A stretch of DNA of 64,000 bases from Oribacterium asaccharolyticum ACB7 (lineage in GTDB: Bacteria; Bacillota; Clostridia; Lachnospirales; Lachnospiraceae), in NCBI RefSeq assembly GCF_000238075.1, contig NZ_JH414505.1:62001-126000 (forward strand), read 5' to 3'. Each line of letters starts with the position of its first letter. The stretch's first letter is position 1. Positions 36,691 through 44,794 of this stretch are shown here, piece after piece. The position numbers and the translations under genes were made by a program. The notes under the pieces are model-generated. The model saw only the letters and a list, made by a program, of their open reading frames with translations, was not told the DNA's origin and ran no database searches.

Positions 36691-36806
36691 TATAGACCTT
36701 TTCCGATATGTTCTTGAGTAAAGCGTTTGGAGGCTCCGGCACTTGCTGAAAACAAAGTAAATGGGCAAAAAGATTATCCCACAGTTTCATAGGTATTAAA
36801 GCAAAA
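36691..36806 (+). repeat. direct duplication, copy A
   Basis: This block (with CGATATGTTCTTGAGTAAAG and GCGTTTGGAGGCTCCGGCAC) recurs at 37148-37255 with small differences. It ends inside the left arm of a partial palindrome-ended element (36774 to about 36824). Confidence 0.85.
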
Positions 36807-36824
36807 CACGCTCTCGCTAACTTC
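36774..36824 (+). repeat. solo arm of the palindrome-ended element (copy 3)
   Basis: TTATCCCACAGTTTCATAGG, then GTATTAAAGC and the shared core CACGCTCTCGCTAAC, without the rest of the element. It appears to be a truncated member of the family at 36413 and 37224. Confidence 0.55.
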
Positions 36825-36846
36825 GTATTTAATAGATATTGGAACT

Positions 36847-37041
36847 TTACTCTTTACTTTTGTATTGTAGAGCAAAAAATAAAATTGCCATAGATAGTAA
36901 TACCACAGATAAAGGTAATGCCCTGGCCATTAAGGCTTCTGCAATATAATCGCCGAACACACATATCTTAACTAGATACATCGTGATAAGTAAAAAAGCT
37001 ATCAACAAACAGTATTTACAAATAAAAAAAATCTGTCTCAT
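36847..37041 (-). CDS. small two-helix membrane protein
   Basis: A 64-residue frame with two hydrophobic helices (IFFICKYCLLIAFLLITMYL and LPLSVVLLSMAILFFALQY) and a basic end. AGGGGGAG lies just upstream of the ATG. It is embedded in the repeat-rich spacer between smpB and pheT. I do not recognise it; it could be a small membrane protein, a toxin-like peptide or chance. Confidence 0.45.
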   Translation of the reverse strand: MRQIFFICKYCLLIAFLLITMYLVKICVFGDYIAEALMARALPLSVVLLSMAILFFALQYKSKE

Positions 37042-37147
37042 AACTCCCCCTGTAATCTCCAGAAAAACGACGAATAACCGGCGCTTTAAACTCCGGCTTT
37101 CTTTATGTGTTGTAGAATTGCAGATTTAAAATAACCATTCACTAAAA

Positions 37148-37255
37148 TATAGACCTCCTCCGATATGTTCTTGAGTAAAGCGTTTGGAGGCTCCGGCACT
37201 TGCAGAAAATATGGGCAAAAAGATTATCCCACAGTTTCATAGGTATTAAAGCAAG
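37148..37255 (+). repeat. direct duplication, copy B
   Basis: Second copy of 36691-36806. It runs into the left arm of the complete palindrome-ended element at 37224. Confidence 0.85.
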
Positions 37256-37488
37256 GGGCAATCTGAGCCCGTTAGTACTTGCTGAAAGCGAGTCGAAGCG
37301 AAGCTTGAAGCTTAGTACTACTACGAAAGGACAAACTTTTCATCAGAAAAGTTGTCCTGTACAAGACCAACTTCTGAAGGAAGTTGCTTTGCGAAGCAAA
37401 GTGAGCAATGGGCTACCAAACCCATGCTCAGTCAGGCGAGGTTAGCGAGAGCGTGCCCCTGCTGCAATACCTATGAACCGTGGGATAA
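37224..37488 (-). repeat. palindrome-ended noncoding element, copy 2
   Basis: About 265 bp bounded by inverted arms TTATCCCAC(A/G)GTT, CATAGGTATT and GGGGCA. Read on the minus strand it shares the core of copy 1 (GCTAACCTCGCC, GTAGTAGTACTAAGCTTCAA, TACTAACGGGCTCAGATTGC) but has about 110 extra bases inserted after CCTCGCC. The insert is itself full of small palindromes (CTTCCTTCAGAAG, GACAACTTTTCTGATGAAAA). It ends 3 bases from the pheT stop codon. Confidence 0.75.
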
Positions 37489-37490
37489 AA

Positions 37491-39914
37491 TTACATATCC
37501 CTTAACTTCACCCCTATTTTCTCCAGTGCATTAAGTAACTCCTCTCTCACCTTATTGATTTCCTCTTCACTTAAGGTGTGGTCTTTTGCTCTTAAGCTGA
37601 CATTGTAGGAGAGGGACTTAAAGCCGGCAAGAACCTGCGCGCCTTCGTAGATGTCGAAGAGTTCCACCTTCTCAAGGAGCGGGGATGTCGCTTTCCGAAT
37701 CGCGTCTTCCACTTCGCCGGCAGTCACATTAAGCGGTACAAGGAGGGAGAAGTCATGAGACACTGCCGGGAACTTGGCAACCGGCGTATACTTTTTGTGA
37801 TCTCCCGCCAAGGGATATACTTCCTCTAAATCAAGTACCGCCACATAGGCTCTTTCCTTCAAATCAAAGTTCTTTAAGACATCCGGATGAATCTCTCCCA
37901 TTGTTCCGAGTACTTTTCCTTCATAGAGGATATTGGCCTTTCTGCCCGGATGGTAGTAGGGTTTTTCACAGTTTCCGTCGTAGCGGAAACGACCGTTTAG
38001 ACCGCAGTGTGTGAGGAGCTCTTCGATTTCTCCTTTCAGGCTAAAGAAATCACCCTCTCCGATAAAACCGAGAGTCAGAGTCATGCGCTCGTCCGGAAGC
38101 TCAGTCAGGGGCAGGCTCTTCGGAATATAGAGCTTTGCCATTTCAAAGAGCTTTACATCTTTATTTTTATGACGATTATTTAAGCTCAGTGCCTGCAACA
38201 TTCCCGGAACAGAGCTGGTACGCATTACGGAGAAGTCCTCTCCCAAGGGATTGGAAATCATAATCTGCTGCCACTCGGAAGCATTTTCCGGAAGAAGTAA
38301 CTTCTCATAGACCTTCTTCGACTCAAAGGAATAGAAATAGCTTTCGTTATAACCGAGTGCCTCGGCCAAGTGGCGAAGACTGCGATTCAAAGCCAGATTC
38401 GGGTGCATTCCCCCTACGGTACTAGATAGAGGAAGAGTACTCGGAATCTTGTCATATCCATAGTATCGAGCCACTTCTTCCGCAATATCCGCCATTCTCT
38501 CGAGGTCCTGTCGGAAAGTCGGAATCACAAGCTCCAGACTGTCTCCCTTCACCTCAGTTTGAATCTCCAAAGGTAACAGATAAGCCTTCATTTCCTCTCC
38601 GCTTAAATGAAGCCCCAATAAATTGTTGATTTCGGAAATGGATACGGATAAATGCTTCTCTTCCTTCTTCACCGGATAGCAATCTACCATGCCGCCTACC
38701 ACTTCTCCGCAGTGGAGCTCTTCAATCAAGGTGCAGGCTCTGTCCATGGCCATTTCGCAAAGATTCGGATCCAAGCCTTTTTCAAAATAAGAGGAAGCAT
38801 CGGTACGAAGTCCCAGCTTTCTTCCGGAAAGACGGATATTGGTGCCGTTAAAACAAGCGGCTTCCAGCACCACATTTTTTACCTTATCGGTAATCATGGA
38901 ATTCTCTCCGCCCATGATGCCGCCGAGGGCAATGGTCTTCTCTCCATCCTTGATGCACAAAATAGAGGAGTCGAGCTCATGTTCCACGCCGTCCAAGGTC
39001 ACGAACTTTTCCTTATCTTCGGCACGTTCTATGCGAATTTTCTGTCCGCTGATGTCTTCGTAGTCAAAGGCATGCATGGGCTGTCCGAGTTCCAGCATCA
39101 CATAGTTTGTGATATCTACAAAATTATTGATTGGGCGAATGCCTGCAGTCCGGAGACGAATCTGCATCCAGGAGGGAGACGGCGCAAAACGCACATTTTT
39201 AATAAGACGTGCAGTATAACGACTGCAAAGCTCGCTGTCCTTTAATTCCACAGTGAGGTAGTCGGAGAGCTTCTCTTCGTTCCCCACCTTCTTGATTTCC
39301 GGAAAATGAAATGCCTGTCCGAAGGCTGCTGCCGCTTCTCTTGCCAGTCCCACTACGGAGAAGCAGTCCACACGGTTCGAGGTAATTTCATACTCGTGCA
39401 GAATATCCCGAAATCCGAGGAGTGCCGGAGCATCTTCTCCCACAGGTGTTCCTTCAGGGAAAATGTAAATGCCTCTTTCCGGTGCTTCCGGGAAGAAGTT
39501 CCGGTCACTTCCGAGCTCCTCGATAGAGCACATCATCCCGAAAGATTCCACACCGCGTAGCTTTCCGTTATGAATGCTTACGCCTCCCTCCGGGCGCTTT
39601 CCTTCATGATCAACCTTTACCTTACCGCCGTCTAAAACAACCGGCACTACCTGCCCCTCTTTTACATTAGGAGCCCCCGTTACAATCTGCAAAGTCTCTT
39701 TTCCAATATCCACTTGGCAGATTAAGAGGTGGTCGGAATCCTCGTGCTTCTTCACGGAAAGAATCTTTCCTGTCACAATCTTCTCCAGATTTTCCCCGAG
39801 GTCTTCCATGGTTTCCACTTTATTGCCGACCAGGGTCATTCTGTCTCCGAAGTCTTTTCCCGATGCGGAAAGCCCCGGAACATATGCTTTTAACCAATTC
39901 ATGGATGTATTCAT
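37491..39914 (-). CDS. pheT: phenylalanyl-tRNA synthetase beta subunit
   Basis: An 807-residue beta subunit of the alpha2-beta2 PheRS. Domain order is standard: N-terminal tRNA-binding (EMAP-like) domain with VKKHEDSDHLLICQVDIG, B3/B4 editing domain, B5 domain, catalytic-like core, and C-terminal anticodon-binding domain (ending VREELLNALEKIGVKLRDM). It lies 11 bases after pheS and is controlled by the same T-box leader. Confidence 0.96.
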   Translation of the reverse strand: MNTSMNWLKAYVPGLSASGKDFGDRMTLVGNKVETMEDLGENLEKIVTGKILSVKKHEDSDHLLICQVDIGKETLQIVTGAPNVKEGQVVPVVLDGGKVKVDHEGKRPEGGVSIHNGKLRGVESFGMMCSIEELGSDRNFFPEAPERGIYIFPEGTPVGEDAPALLGFRDILHEYEITSNRVDCFSVVGLAREAAAAFGQAFHFPEIKKVGNEEKLSDYLTVELKDSELCSRYTARLIKNVRFAPSPSWMQIRLRTAGIRPINNFVDITNYVMLELGQPMHAFDYEDISGQKIRIERAEDKEKFVTLDGVEHELDSSILCIKDGEKTIALGGIMGGENSMITDKVKNVVLEAACFNGTNIRLSGRKLGLRTDASSYFEKGLDPNLCEMAMDRACTLIEELHCGEVVGGMVDCYPVKKEEKHLSVSISEINNLLGLHLSGEEMKAYLLPLEIQTEVKGDSLELVIPTFRQDLERMADIAEEVARYYGYDKIPSTLPLSSTVGGMHPNLALNRSLRHLAEALGYNESYFYSFESKKVYEKLLLPENASEWQQIMISNPLGEDFSVMRTSSVPGMLQALSLNNRHKNKDVKLFEMAKLYIPKSLPLTELPDERMTLTLGFIGEGDFFSLKGEIEELLTHCGLNGRFRYDGNCEKPYYHPGRKANILYEGKVLGTMGEIHPDVLKNFDLKERAYVAVLDLEEVYPLAGDHKKYTPVAKFPAVSHDFSLLVPLNVTAGEVEDAIRKATSPLLEKVELFDIYEGAQVLAGFKSLSYNVSLRAKDHTLSEEEINKVREELLNALEKIGVKLRDM

Positions 39915-39925
39915 CTTAATCCCCC

Positions 39926-40948
39926 TTAAAACTGCTCTAAGAAGCGCAGATCATTTTCATAAAGCAAACGCATATCATCGATTTCATACTTCAGAAGTGC
40001 AATACGCTCAAGACCTACACCGAAGGCGAAACCGCTGTACTCGTTCGGGTCGATCCCGCAGGATTCCAGCACCTTCGGATGCACCATGCCGCAGCCTAAA
40101 ATCTCAATCCAGCCTTCTCCCTTACAGAAACGGCATCCCTTACCCTTACACTTAAAGCAGGAAACATCCACTTCTGCGGAAGGCTCCGTAAAGGGGAAGT
40201 GGTGCGGACGAAGCTTCGTCTTCGTATCCTGTCCGAAGAGCTCCTTGGCAAAGAGGTCCAGCGTGCCCTTTAAATCTGAAAAATGGATATTTTTATCAAT
40301 GACCAAGCCCTCCACCTGATGGAAGGAAGGGGAATGGGTCGCATCCACTGCGTCGGAACGGAACACTCTTCCCGGGCAAATCATGCGAAGTGGCGGCTTG
40401 TGGGTTTCCATATATCTGGCCTGCACGGAGGAGGTCTGGGTTCTTAAAAGAATATTGCTATTGATATAGAAGGTATCCTGTTCATCCCTTGCAGGGTGTC
40501 CTTTCGGAATATTCAGTTTTTCAAAGTTATAACTGTCGTACTCTACCTCGGGGCCTTCCACAACTTCATAGCCCATGCCGATAAAGATTTTCTCCACCTC
40601 TTCCAGAGCAAGGGTATTCGGATGCGCATGTCCATAACGAATCTTCTTTCCGGGAAGTGTCACATCAATCGTTTCCGCAGAAAGGCGGGCATCCTGTAAG
40701 GCGCGTTCCAGCTCTGCCGCACGCTCCTTAATCTCCTTCTCGATTTTCTGAGAAACTTCATTTACCAGCTGTCCGAAAGCCGGCCTTTCCTCGGCACTTA
40801 AGTCCTTTAAAGCCTTCTTCGCCTCCGCAAGCTCGCCCTTTTTCCCTAAAAAATGGGTACGAATTTCATTGATGGAATTCATATCCATGGCAGAGCGCAA
40901 ACGCTCTTCCGCCGCCTTTCCGATTTCCTCGAGATTGAATGTGTTCAT
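39926..40948 (-). CDS. pheS: phenylalanyl-tRNA synthetase alpha subunit
   Basis: A 340-residue catalytic subunit. An N-terminal coiled coil ([20 protein letters not shown]) precedes the class II core, with [19 protein letters not shown], motif 2 [34 protein letters not shown], and motif 3 [37 protein letters not shown] cysteine cluster lies between. GGGAGG precedes the start. The leader contains a T-box and a tandem repeat. Confidence 0.96.
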   Translation of the reverse strand: MNTFNLEEIGKAAEERLRSAMDMNSINEIRTHFLGKKGELAEAKKALKDLSAEERPAFGQLVNEVSQKIEKEIKERAAELERALQDARLSAETIDVTLPGKKIRYGHAHPNTLALEEVEKIFIGMGYEVVEGPEVEYDSYNFEKLNIPKGHPARDEQDTFYINSNILLRTQTSSVQARYMETHKPPLRMICPGRVFRSDAVDATHSPSFHQVEGLVIDKNIHFSDLKGTLDLFAKELFGQDTKTKLRPHHFPFTEPSAEVDVSCFKCKGKGCRFCKGEGWIEILGCGMVHPKVLESCGIDPNEYSGFAFGVGLERIALLKYEIDDMRLLYENDLRFLEQF

Positions 40949-40980
40949 TTTTCCTCCCTTTATCTTAAATTAATAATTTT

Positions 40981-41226
40981 CCTTTACGGAATCGTCAGCG
41001 CTTCGCGCTTTTGCGATTCCTACGCCTCGGCTTTTTTCTTTTCTTTTTCCTTTACGGAATCGTCAGCGCTCCGCGCTTCTTCGATTCCTACGCCTCGGCT
41101 TTTTTCTTTTCTTTTTCCTTTACGGAATCGTCAGCGCTCCGCGCTTCTTCGATTCCTACGCCTCGGCTTTTTTCTTTTCTTTTTCCTTTACGGAATCGTC
41201 AGCGCTCCGCGCTTCTTCGATTCCTG
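40981..41226 (-). repeat. 68-bp tandem repeat in the pheST leader
   Basis: Units start at 40981, 41049, 41117 and 41185 (3.6 copies). Each contains an inverted repeat GGAATCG...CGATTCC enclosing AGCGC...GCGCT, followed by a pyrimidine-rich run. The last three copies are almost identical. The period is not a multiple of three and no gene is present. The array lies between the T-box terminator and the pheS ribosome site, so it is transcribed whenever pheST is. Confidence 0.92.
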
Positions 41227-41227
41227 C

Positions 41228-41340
41228 CTGCATTCGCACTCTCGAGACTATCGTCTCTTCGTGCTCATGCAGGGGCGTGCCATCAAGTCCTATCCCCTTT
41301 TGCAAACCGGTTTGCAACGGGGATAGGGACTTATGGCACT
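41228..41340. repeat. two long hairpins between T-box and tandem array
   Basis: CCTGCATTCGCAC...GTGCTCATGCAGG (about 41229-41271), then GTGCCATCAAGTCC...GGACTTATGGCAC (41276-41339), whose arms include TCCTATCCCC / GGGGATAGGGA around TTGCAAACCGGTTTGCAA. Both would be stable in RNA on either strand. Neither has a T-run suited to termination. Confidence 0.7.
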
Positions 41341-41342
41341 GT

Positions 41343-41596
41343 AAAACAAAATCCCCGTCTGCAAATGCAGACAGGGACGAATGTTCGCGGTACCACCCTG
41401 ATTCCTGAATTTCTTTCAGGCTCTCTTTATGCTTAACGCAGTCTCACGGTTTTTCCTACTCTCCTTGAATTTCAAAAAAACTGCTCTGGTGGGAATATTC
41501 CAAAAAGCGCTTGGGAAGAACTTGCAGCCTGTGATTCTTCTCTCTATGCTAAGCGGACTCCTTTTGTACTGTGCACCTTCATCGCATTTCCCCCGA
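41343..41596 (-). promoter_or_regulatory. T-box riboswitch leader of pheST
   Basis: The minus strand contains the T-box core AGGGTGGTACCGCG (about 41388-41403) preceded by a stem I/II region. It is followed by a terminator hairpin GTCCCTGTCTGCA/TGCAGACGGGGA with TTTTGTTTT (about 41343-41380). Such leaders sense uncharged tRNA, here expected to be tRNA-Phe from the downstream genes. TTC triplets that could be the specifier occur in the upstream stem, but I did not assign one. Confidence 0.9.
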
Positions 41597-41625
41597 AGTA
41601 TATTGAATACGAGCGGAAAAGTCAA
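41597..41625 (-). promoter_or_regulatory. promoter of the pheST T-box transcript
   Basis: TTGACT (41625-41620), 17-base spacer, TATACT (41602-41597) on the minus strand: an almost consensus vegetative promoter directly upstream of the leader. Confidence 0.85.
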
Positions 41626-41814
41626 GTTCTATGTTTTTATTCCCGGCTCTTGCATTGCAAAAAAGAAACCGATAAAATATTGTCTGTTTTTTTGCGAGAG
41701 TTAATCAAGGAGAGATACCCTCAAGAAAGTAAAAACACCTCAAGCCTAAGAGTATTTTACACGAAACAAATCAAGCTGATATAGGAAATTGATATAGGAA
41801 AGGAAGGCTATATT

Positions 41815-42507
41815 ATGTCGGAAAAGCAAAAAAAAGCGCTGAAAGCAGCGTTCCCTCATACTATTCCCATATTAACCGGCTTTTTATTCCTCGGTTTTGC
41901 TTACGGGGTCTATATGCACAGTGCCGGTCTTTCCGTGCTCTACACTTTCTTTATGGCATCTCTCATTTTTGGTGGTTCTTTGGAGATTTTGGCGGTCAGC
42001 TTTCTTATTTCTCCCTTTGCACCGCTGGAGACCTTTTTCCTTGCGGTAATGATTCAGCTGCGTCACCTGTTCTACGGCATAGCTATGCTGGACAAATTTC
42101 CAAAAGCCGGCTGGAAGCGCTTCTATCTTATCTTCGGGATGTGTGATGAAACTTTCAGTATCAATTACAGCGCAGAGATTCCGGAGGACACAGACCCGGA
42201 ATGGTTCATGTTTTTTGTCACCCTTCTAAATCAAAGCTATTGGGTCATCGGCTCCTGTATCGGAACACTTCTAGGGAATGTTCTTCCTTTTTCCACGGAA
42301 GGAATTGACTTTGTGATGACCGCCCTCTTTGCCGTGATTTTCATGGACCAGTTCTTGAAAGAAAAAAATCATTTTTCTTCCTTCCTTGGTCTTTCCGTCT
42401 CCATCATCTCTCTACTTGTTTTTAAAGAGAAAAATTTCATTCTTCCCGCCATGCTCGGGATAACCGCTATTTTGCTACTCGTTAGACCGAAGTTGGAAAA
42501 GCAATAG
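41815..42507 (+). CDS. azlC: AzlC-type branched-chain amino acid exporter subunit
   Basis: A 230-residue membrane protein of the AzlC family, large subunit of a two-part exporter of branched-chain amino acids or their analogues. Typical segments are HTIPILTGFLFLGFAYGVYM near the start, FGGSLEILAVSFL and MIQLRHLFYGIAMLDKF, then DETFSINY. GGAAGG precedes the ATG. azlD follows 28 bases later. Confidence 0.92.
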   Translation: MSEKQKKALKAAFPHTIPILTGFLFLGFAYGVYMHSAGLSVLYTFFMASLIFGGSLEILAVSFLISPFAPLETFFLAVMIQLRHLFYGIAMLDKFPKAGWKRFYLIFGMCDETFSINYSAEIPEDTDPEWFMFFVTLLNQSYWVIGSCIGTLLGNVLPFSTEGIDFVMTALFAVIFMDQFLKEKNHFSSFLGLSVSIISLLVFKEKNFILPAMLGITAILLLVRPKLEKQ

Positions 42508-42535
42508 AAATGATATAGAGAGAAAGGCTTATTCT

Positions 42536-42868
42536 ATGACAGTATGGCAACGCATCATCACGATTCTTCTTTGCATATTGGGGACAATGCTCACGCGCTT
42601 TTTACCCTTTATTTTATTTCAAAAAAATACACCGAAAGCGGTACAGTATCTTGGAAAGGTTCTCCCTCCCGCAAGCTTTGCCCTGCTTTTAGTGTATTGT
42701 TTTCGAAATGTTTCGATTTTTAGCGGAAATCACGGACTCCCGGAATTTCTTTCCCTGGCCGCAACCATAGGCATACATTGTTGGAAACGGAATATGCTGC
42801 TTTCCATTTTCTCCGGCACCGTCCTCTATATGCTTTTCCGACAGGGAATCCTTGTTCTGCCGTTTTAG
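42536..42868 (+). CDS. azlD: AzlD-type small exporter subunit
   Basis: A 110-residue, three- to four-helix partner of AzlC. The family pattern TRFLPFILFQKNTPKAVQYL, then KVLPPASFALLLVYCFRNV, is present, and so is the conserved WKRN-like stretch near the end. It is convergent with the diguanylate cyclase gene, with 15 bases between stop codons. Confidence 0.9.
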   Translation: MTVWQRIITILLCILGTMLTRFLPFILFQKNTPKAVQYLGKVLPPASFALLLVYCFRNVSIFSGNHGLPEFLSLAATIGIHCWKRNMLLSIFSGTVLYMLFRQGILVLPF

Positions 42869-42883
42869 TTCTTCTCTTCCGTT

Positions 42884-44779
42884 TTAACTTCCCTTTTCTT
42901 TATTTTCCCCTTCATCTTTTTCTTTTCCAAGATCCGTTGCCTGGCTCCACACACGGAAATGAGATTTTGTCGTCTTCTTTACAATATACATCGCATAATC
43001 CGCATTCTTCTGCAGCTCATCCGGTGTTACTCCGCCATCAGGATACCAGCTGACACCGCCGGAAAGACGAAGCATCTTCTTCGTTCCGTCCGGAAGCACG
43101 ATAAAGCTTTCATCTATCGTTTTCTGCAGTTTTTCAATCAGGCTGTTAATTTTACTTCGATTTCCATCCTCATCAAAAATGAAAATATTAAATTCATCTC
43201 CGGAAATACGGGAGTACAACGCATTCGAACCCAATGCCTCACGCATGGCATCCGATGCACAACGGATATACTTATCTCCGTACTCATGTCCGAAGCTGTC
43301 ATTGACCATCTTCAGATTATCAAGGTCCATCATGATATAAGCACCTGTAGCATTTCCGCTTCCATGATGGTCCAGAAGTTCCCGAATCCGTCGCCCGAAA
43401 GCTCTTCTGTTATACAGGTCGGTCAGGAAGTCATGATCCCTTTCATACTGCAGATTTTCCTGCTCTTTCAAAAGACGGTCGGAAAGATCTTCCAACGCCT
43501 CCGACATTTGATCAATCTCCAGGATTCCCGTTTTCTTTAAGAGCAATTTTTCATTGGGCTTATTTCTCCTAACCTCTGAAGCCAACGCCTTAATCGGCTT
43601 CTGCAGGAAAATGGAAATGAATAGACTACCCAACAATCCGATTAAAATCGTTAAAATGACGGTCACGCCCATAACATAAAACATTCTATCGGCAAAGCGA
43701 TTCATCGTTCTATAGGGAATCTCGGCGCCAAGTCTCCATTCCAAATCCGCAAAGGGTCCATTTGTCGAGAAAATCCGCAAAGGAATGCTGTAGGCATAGG
43801 TATCTCTCTCTACTCCGTCGGTTTCCAAATCAATATTATCCTCTATCGTTGTTTCCATGGATTCGAAACGAATCAATTCCTGATAGGTGCTGTCACTTAA
43901 GACATCCGAACCCATTTTTTCAATACTCATAAAGTAAGATGCGGTTCCGCTACTGTCCAATTCCTTCTCCGGAAGGTTGCTGTTCAAATAACTTAGCAGT
44001 ACATCTACTCCCAAGACACCATATACCCTTCCGTCGGAAAGACGAAGAGGCACCGAATAGGCAATTGCCTGTCTGTCTTCACCAAAGAGCGTATAGGGTC
44101 TACTCCAGTATCCCAAATCCTCCCAGCCAACCTTCTCATCATAGTGGAAGCAGGCTTCTGTGGGCTGATAAAGGAAATCATAATAGGGGATATTCGCCTT
44201 TCCGAATTGGAAACTGGTATTCCAAGTCGTGTCGGTAGTCATTTGTTTGTTCCGAACCACCAGAAAGGGGGAGCGTTCTATCAGAATATCCAAGTTCTGA
44301 GAACTGGGCTTAGACTCCGGATCCAAATCGCGAAAATACAGTCCGGGCTTATCCTGGTACTGTCCGGATTCCATCCCATCTTTTAAGTCATCCGCATTTA
44401 AAATCAGGAATGCACCGGTCACATGATTGGTTCGCATCATGGTAATTAAATCATCCGTTACGGCATTCAGGAACGGGGCTGCATTTTCCGAGCTGTCATC
44501 AATTGCCTCTATATCCAGCTTTCCCGCCTCATATAAGCCATCTGCCAACTGATTGATTTTCTGCACCGTCTGTCCAACGTTCATCCATTGGTTTACCATG
44601 ATGCTTTCCAGATAATTTCTTCTGGCTTCTACCCTACTCTCAATGATTTCCCTGGAATTGTTGTGAATCAATTGAAACAATCCCTGTCCATAAATGGAAA
44701 CCATAAGAATTCCTATCTCTAAAATGAGCAGGCCCATCAGCGGAAGCAATATTTTCCTAAAAATCGGTTGTTTTCTCAT
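42884..44779 (-). CDS. membrane diguanylate cyclase with extracellular Cache-like sensor
   Basis: A 631-residue protein. A first membrane helix (about 9-28), a 300-residue extracellular double-Cache-like region (GVLGVDVLLSYLNSNL), a second helix (about 360-385), a HAMP-like linker and a C-terminal GGDEF domain from about 440. The active loop reads SGDEF, an accepted variant. I see no RxxD inhibitory site in the usual place just before it. It should make c-di-GMP in response to an external signal. It follows the solute-binding lipoprotein by 15 bases, suggesting that protein presents the ligand. Confidence 0.88.
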   Translation of the reverse strand: MRKQPIFRKILLPLMGLLILEIGILMVSIYGQGLFQLIHNNSREIIESRVEARRNYLESIMVNQWMNVGQTVQKINQLADGLYEAGKLDIEAIDDSSENAAPFLNAVTDDLITMMRTNHVTGAFLILNADDLKDGMESGQYQDKPGLYFRDLDPESKPSSQNLDILIERSPFLVVRNKQMTTDTTWNTSFQFGKANIPYYDFLYQPTEACFHYDEKVGWEDLGYWSRPYTLFGEDRQAIAYSVPLRLSDGRVYGVLGVDVLLSYLNSNLPEKELDSSGTASYFMSIEKMGSDVLSDSTYQELIRFESMETTIEDNIDLETDGVERDTYAYSIPLRIFSTNGPFADLEWRLGAEIPYRTMNRFADRMFYVMGVTVILTILIGLLGSLFISIFLQKPIKALASEVRRNKPNEKLLLKKTGILEIDQMSEALEDLSDRLLKEQENLQYERDHDFLTDLYNRRAFGRRIRELLDHHGSGNATGAYIMMDLDNLKMVNDSFGHEYGDKYIRCASDAMREALGSNALYSRISGDEFNIFIFDEDGNRSKINSLIEKLQKTIDESFIVLPDGTKKMLRLSGGVSWYPDGGVTPDELQKNADYAMYIVKKTTKSHFRVWSQATDLGKEKDEGENKEKGS

Positions 44780-44794
44780 TCTTTTCCCGGCAAT

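Noticed and set aside
40981..41226. CRISPR array
   Set aside because: The units are contiguous with no variable spacers, and the 68-bp period with internal hairpin is a plain tandem repeat; no cas genes are present.
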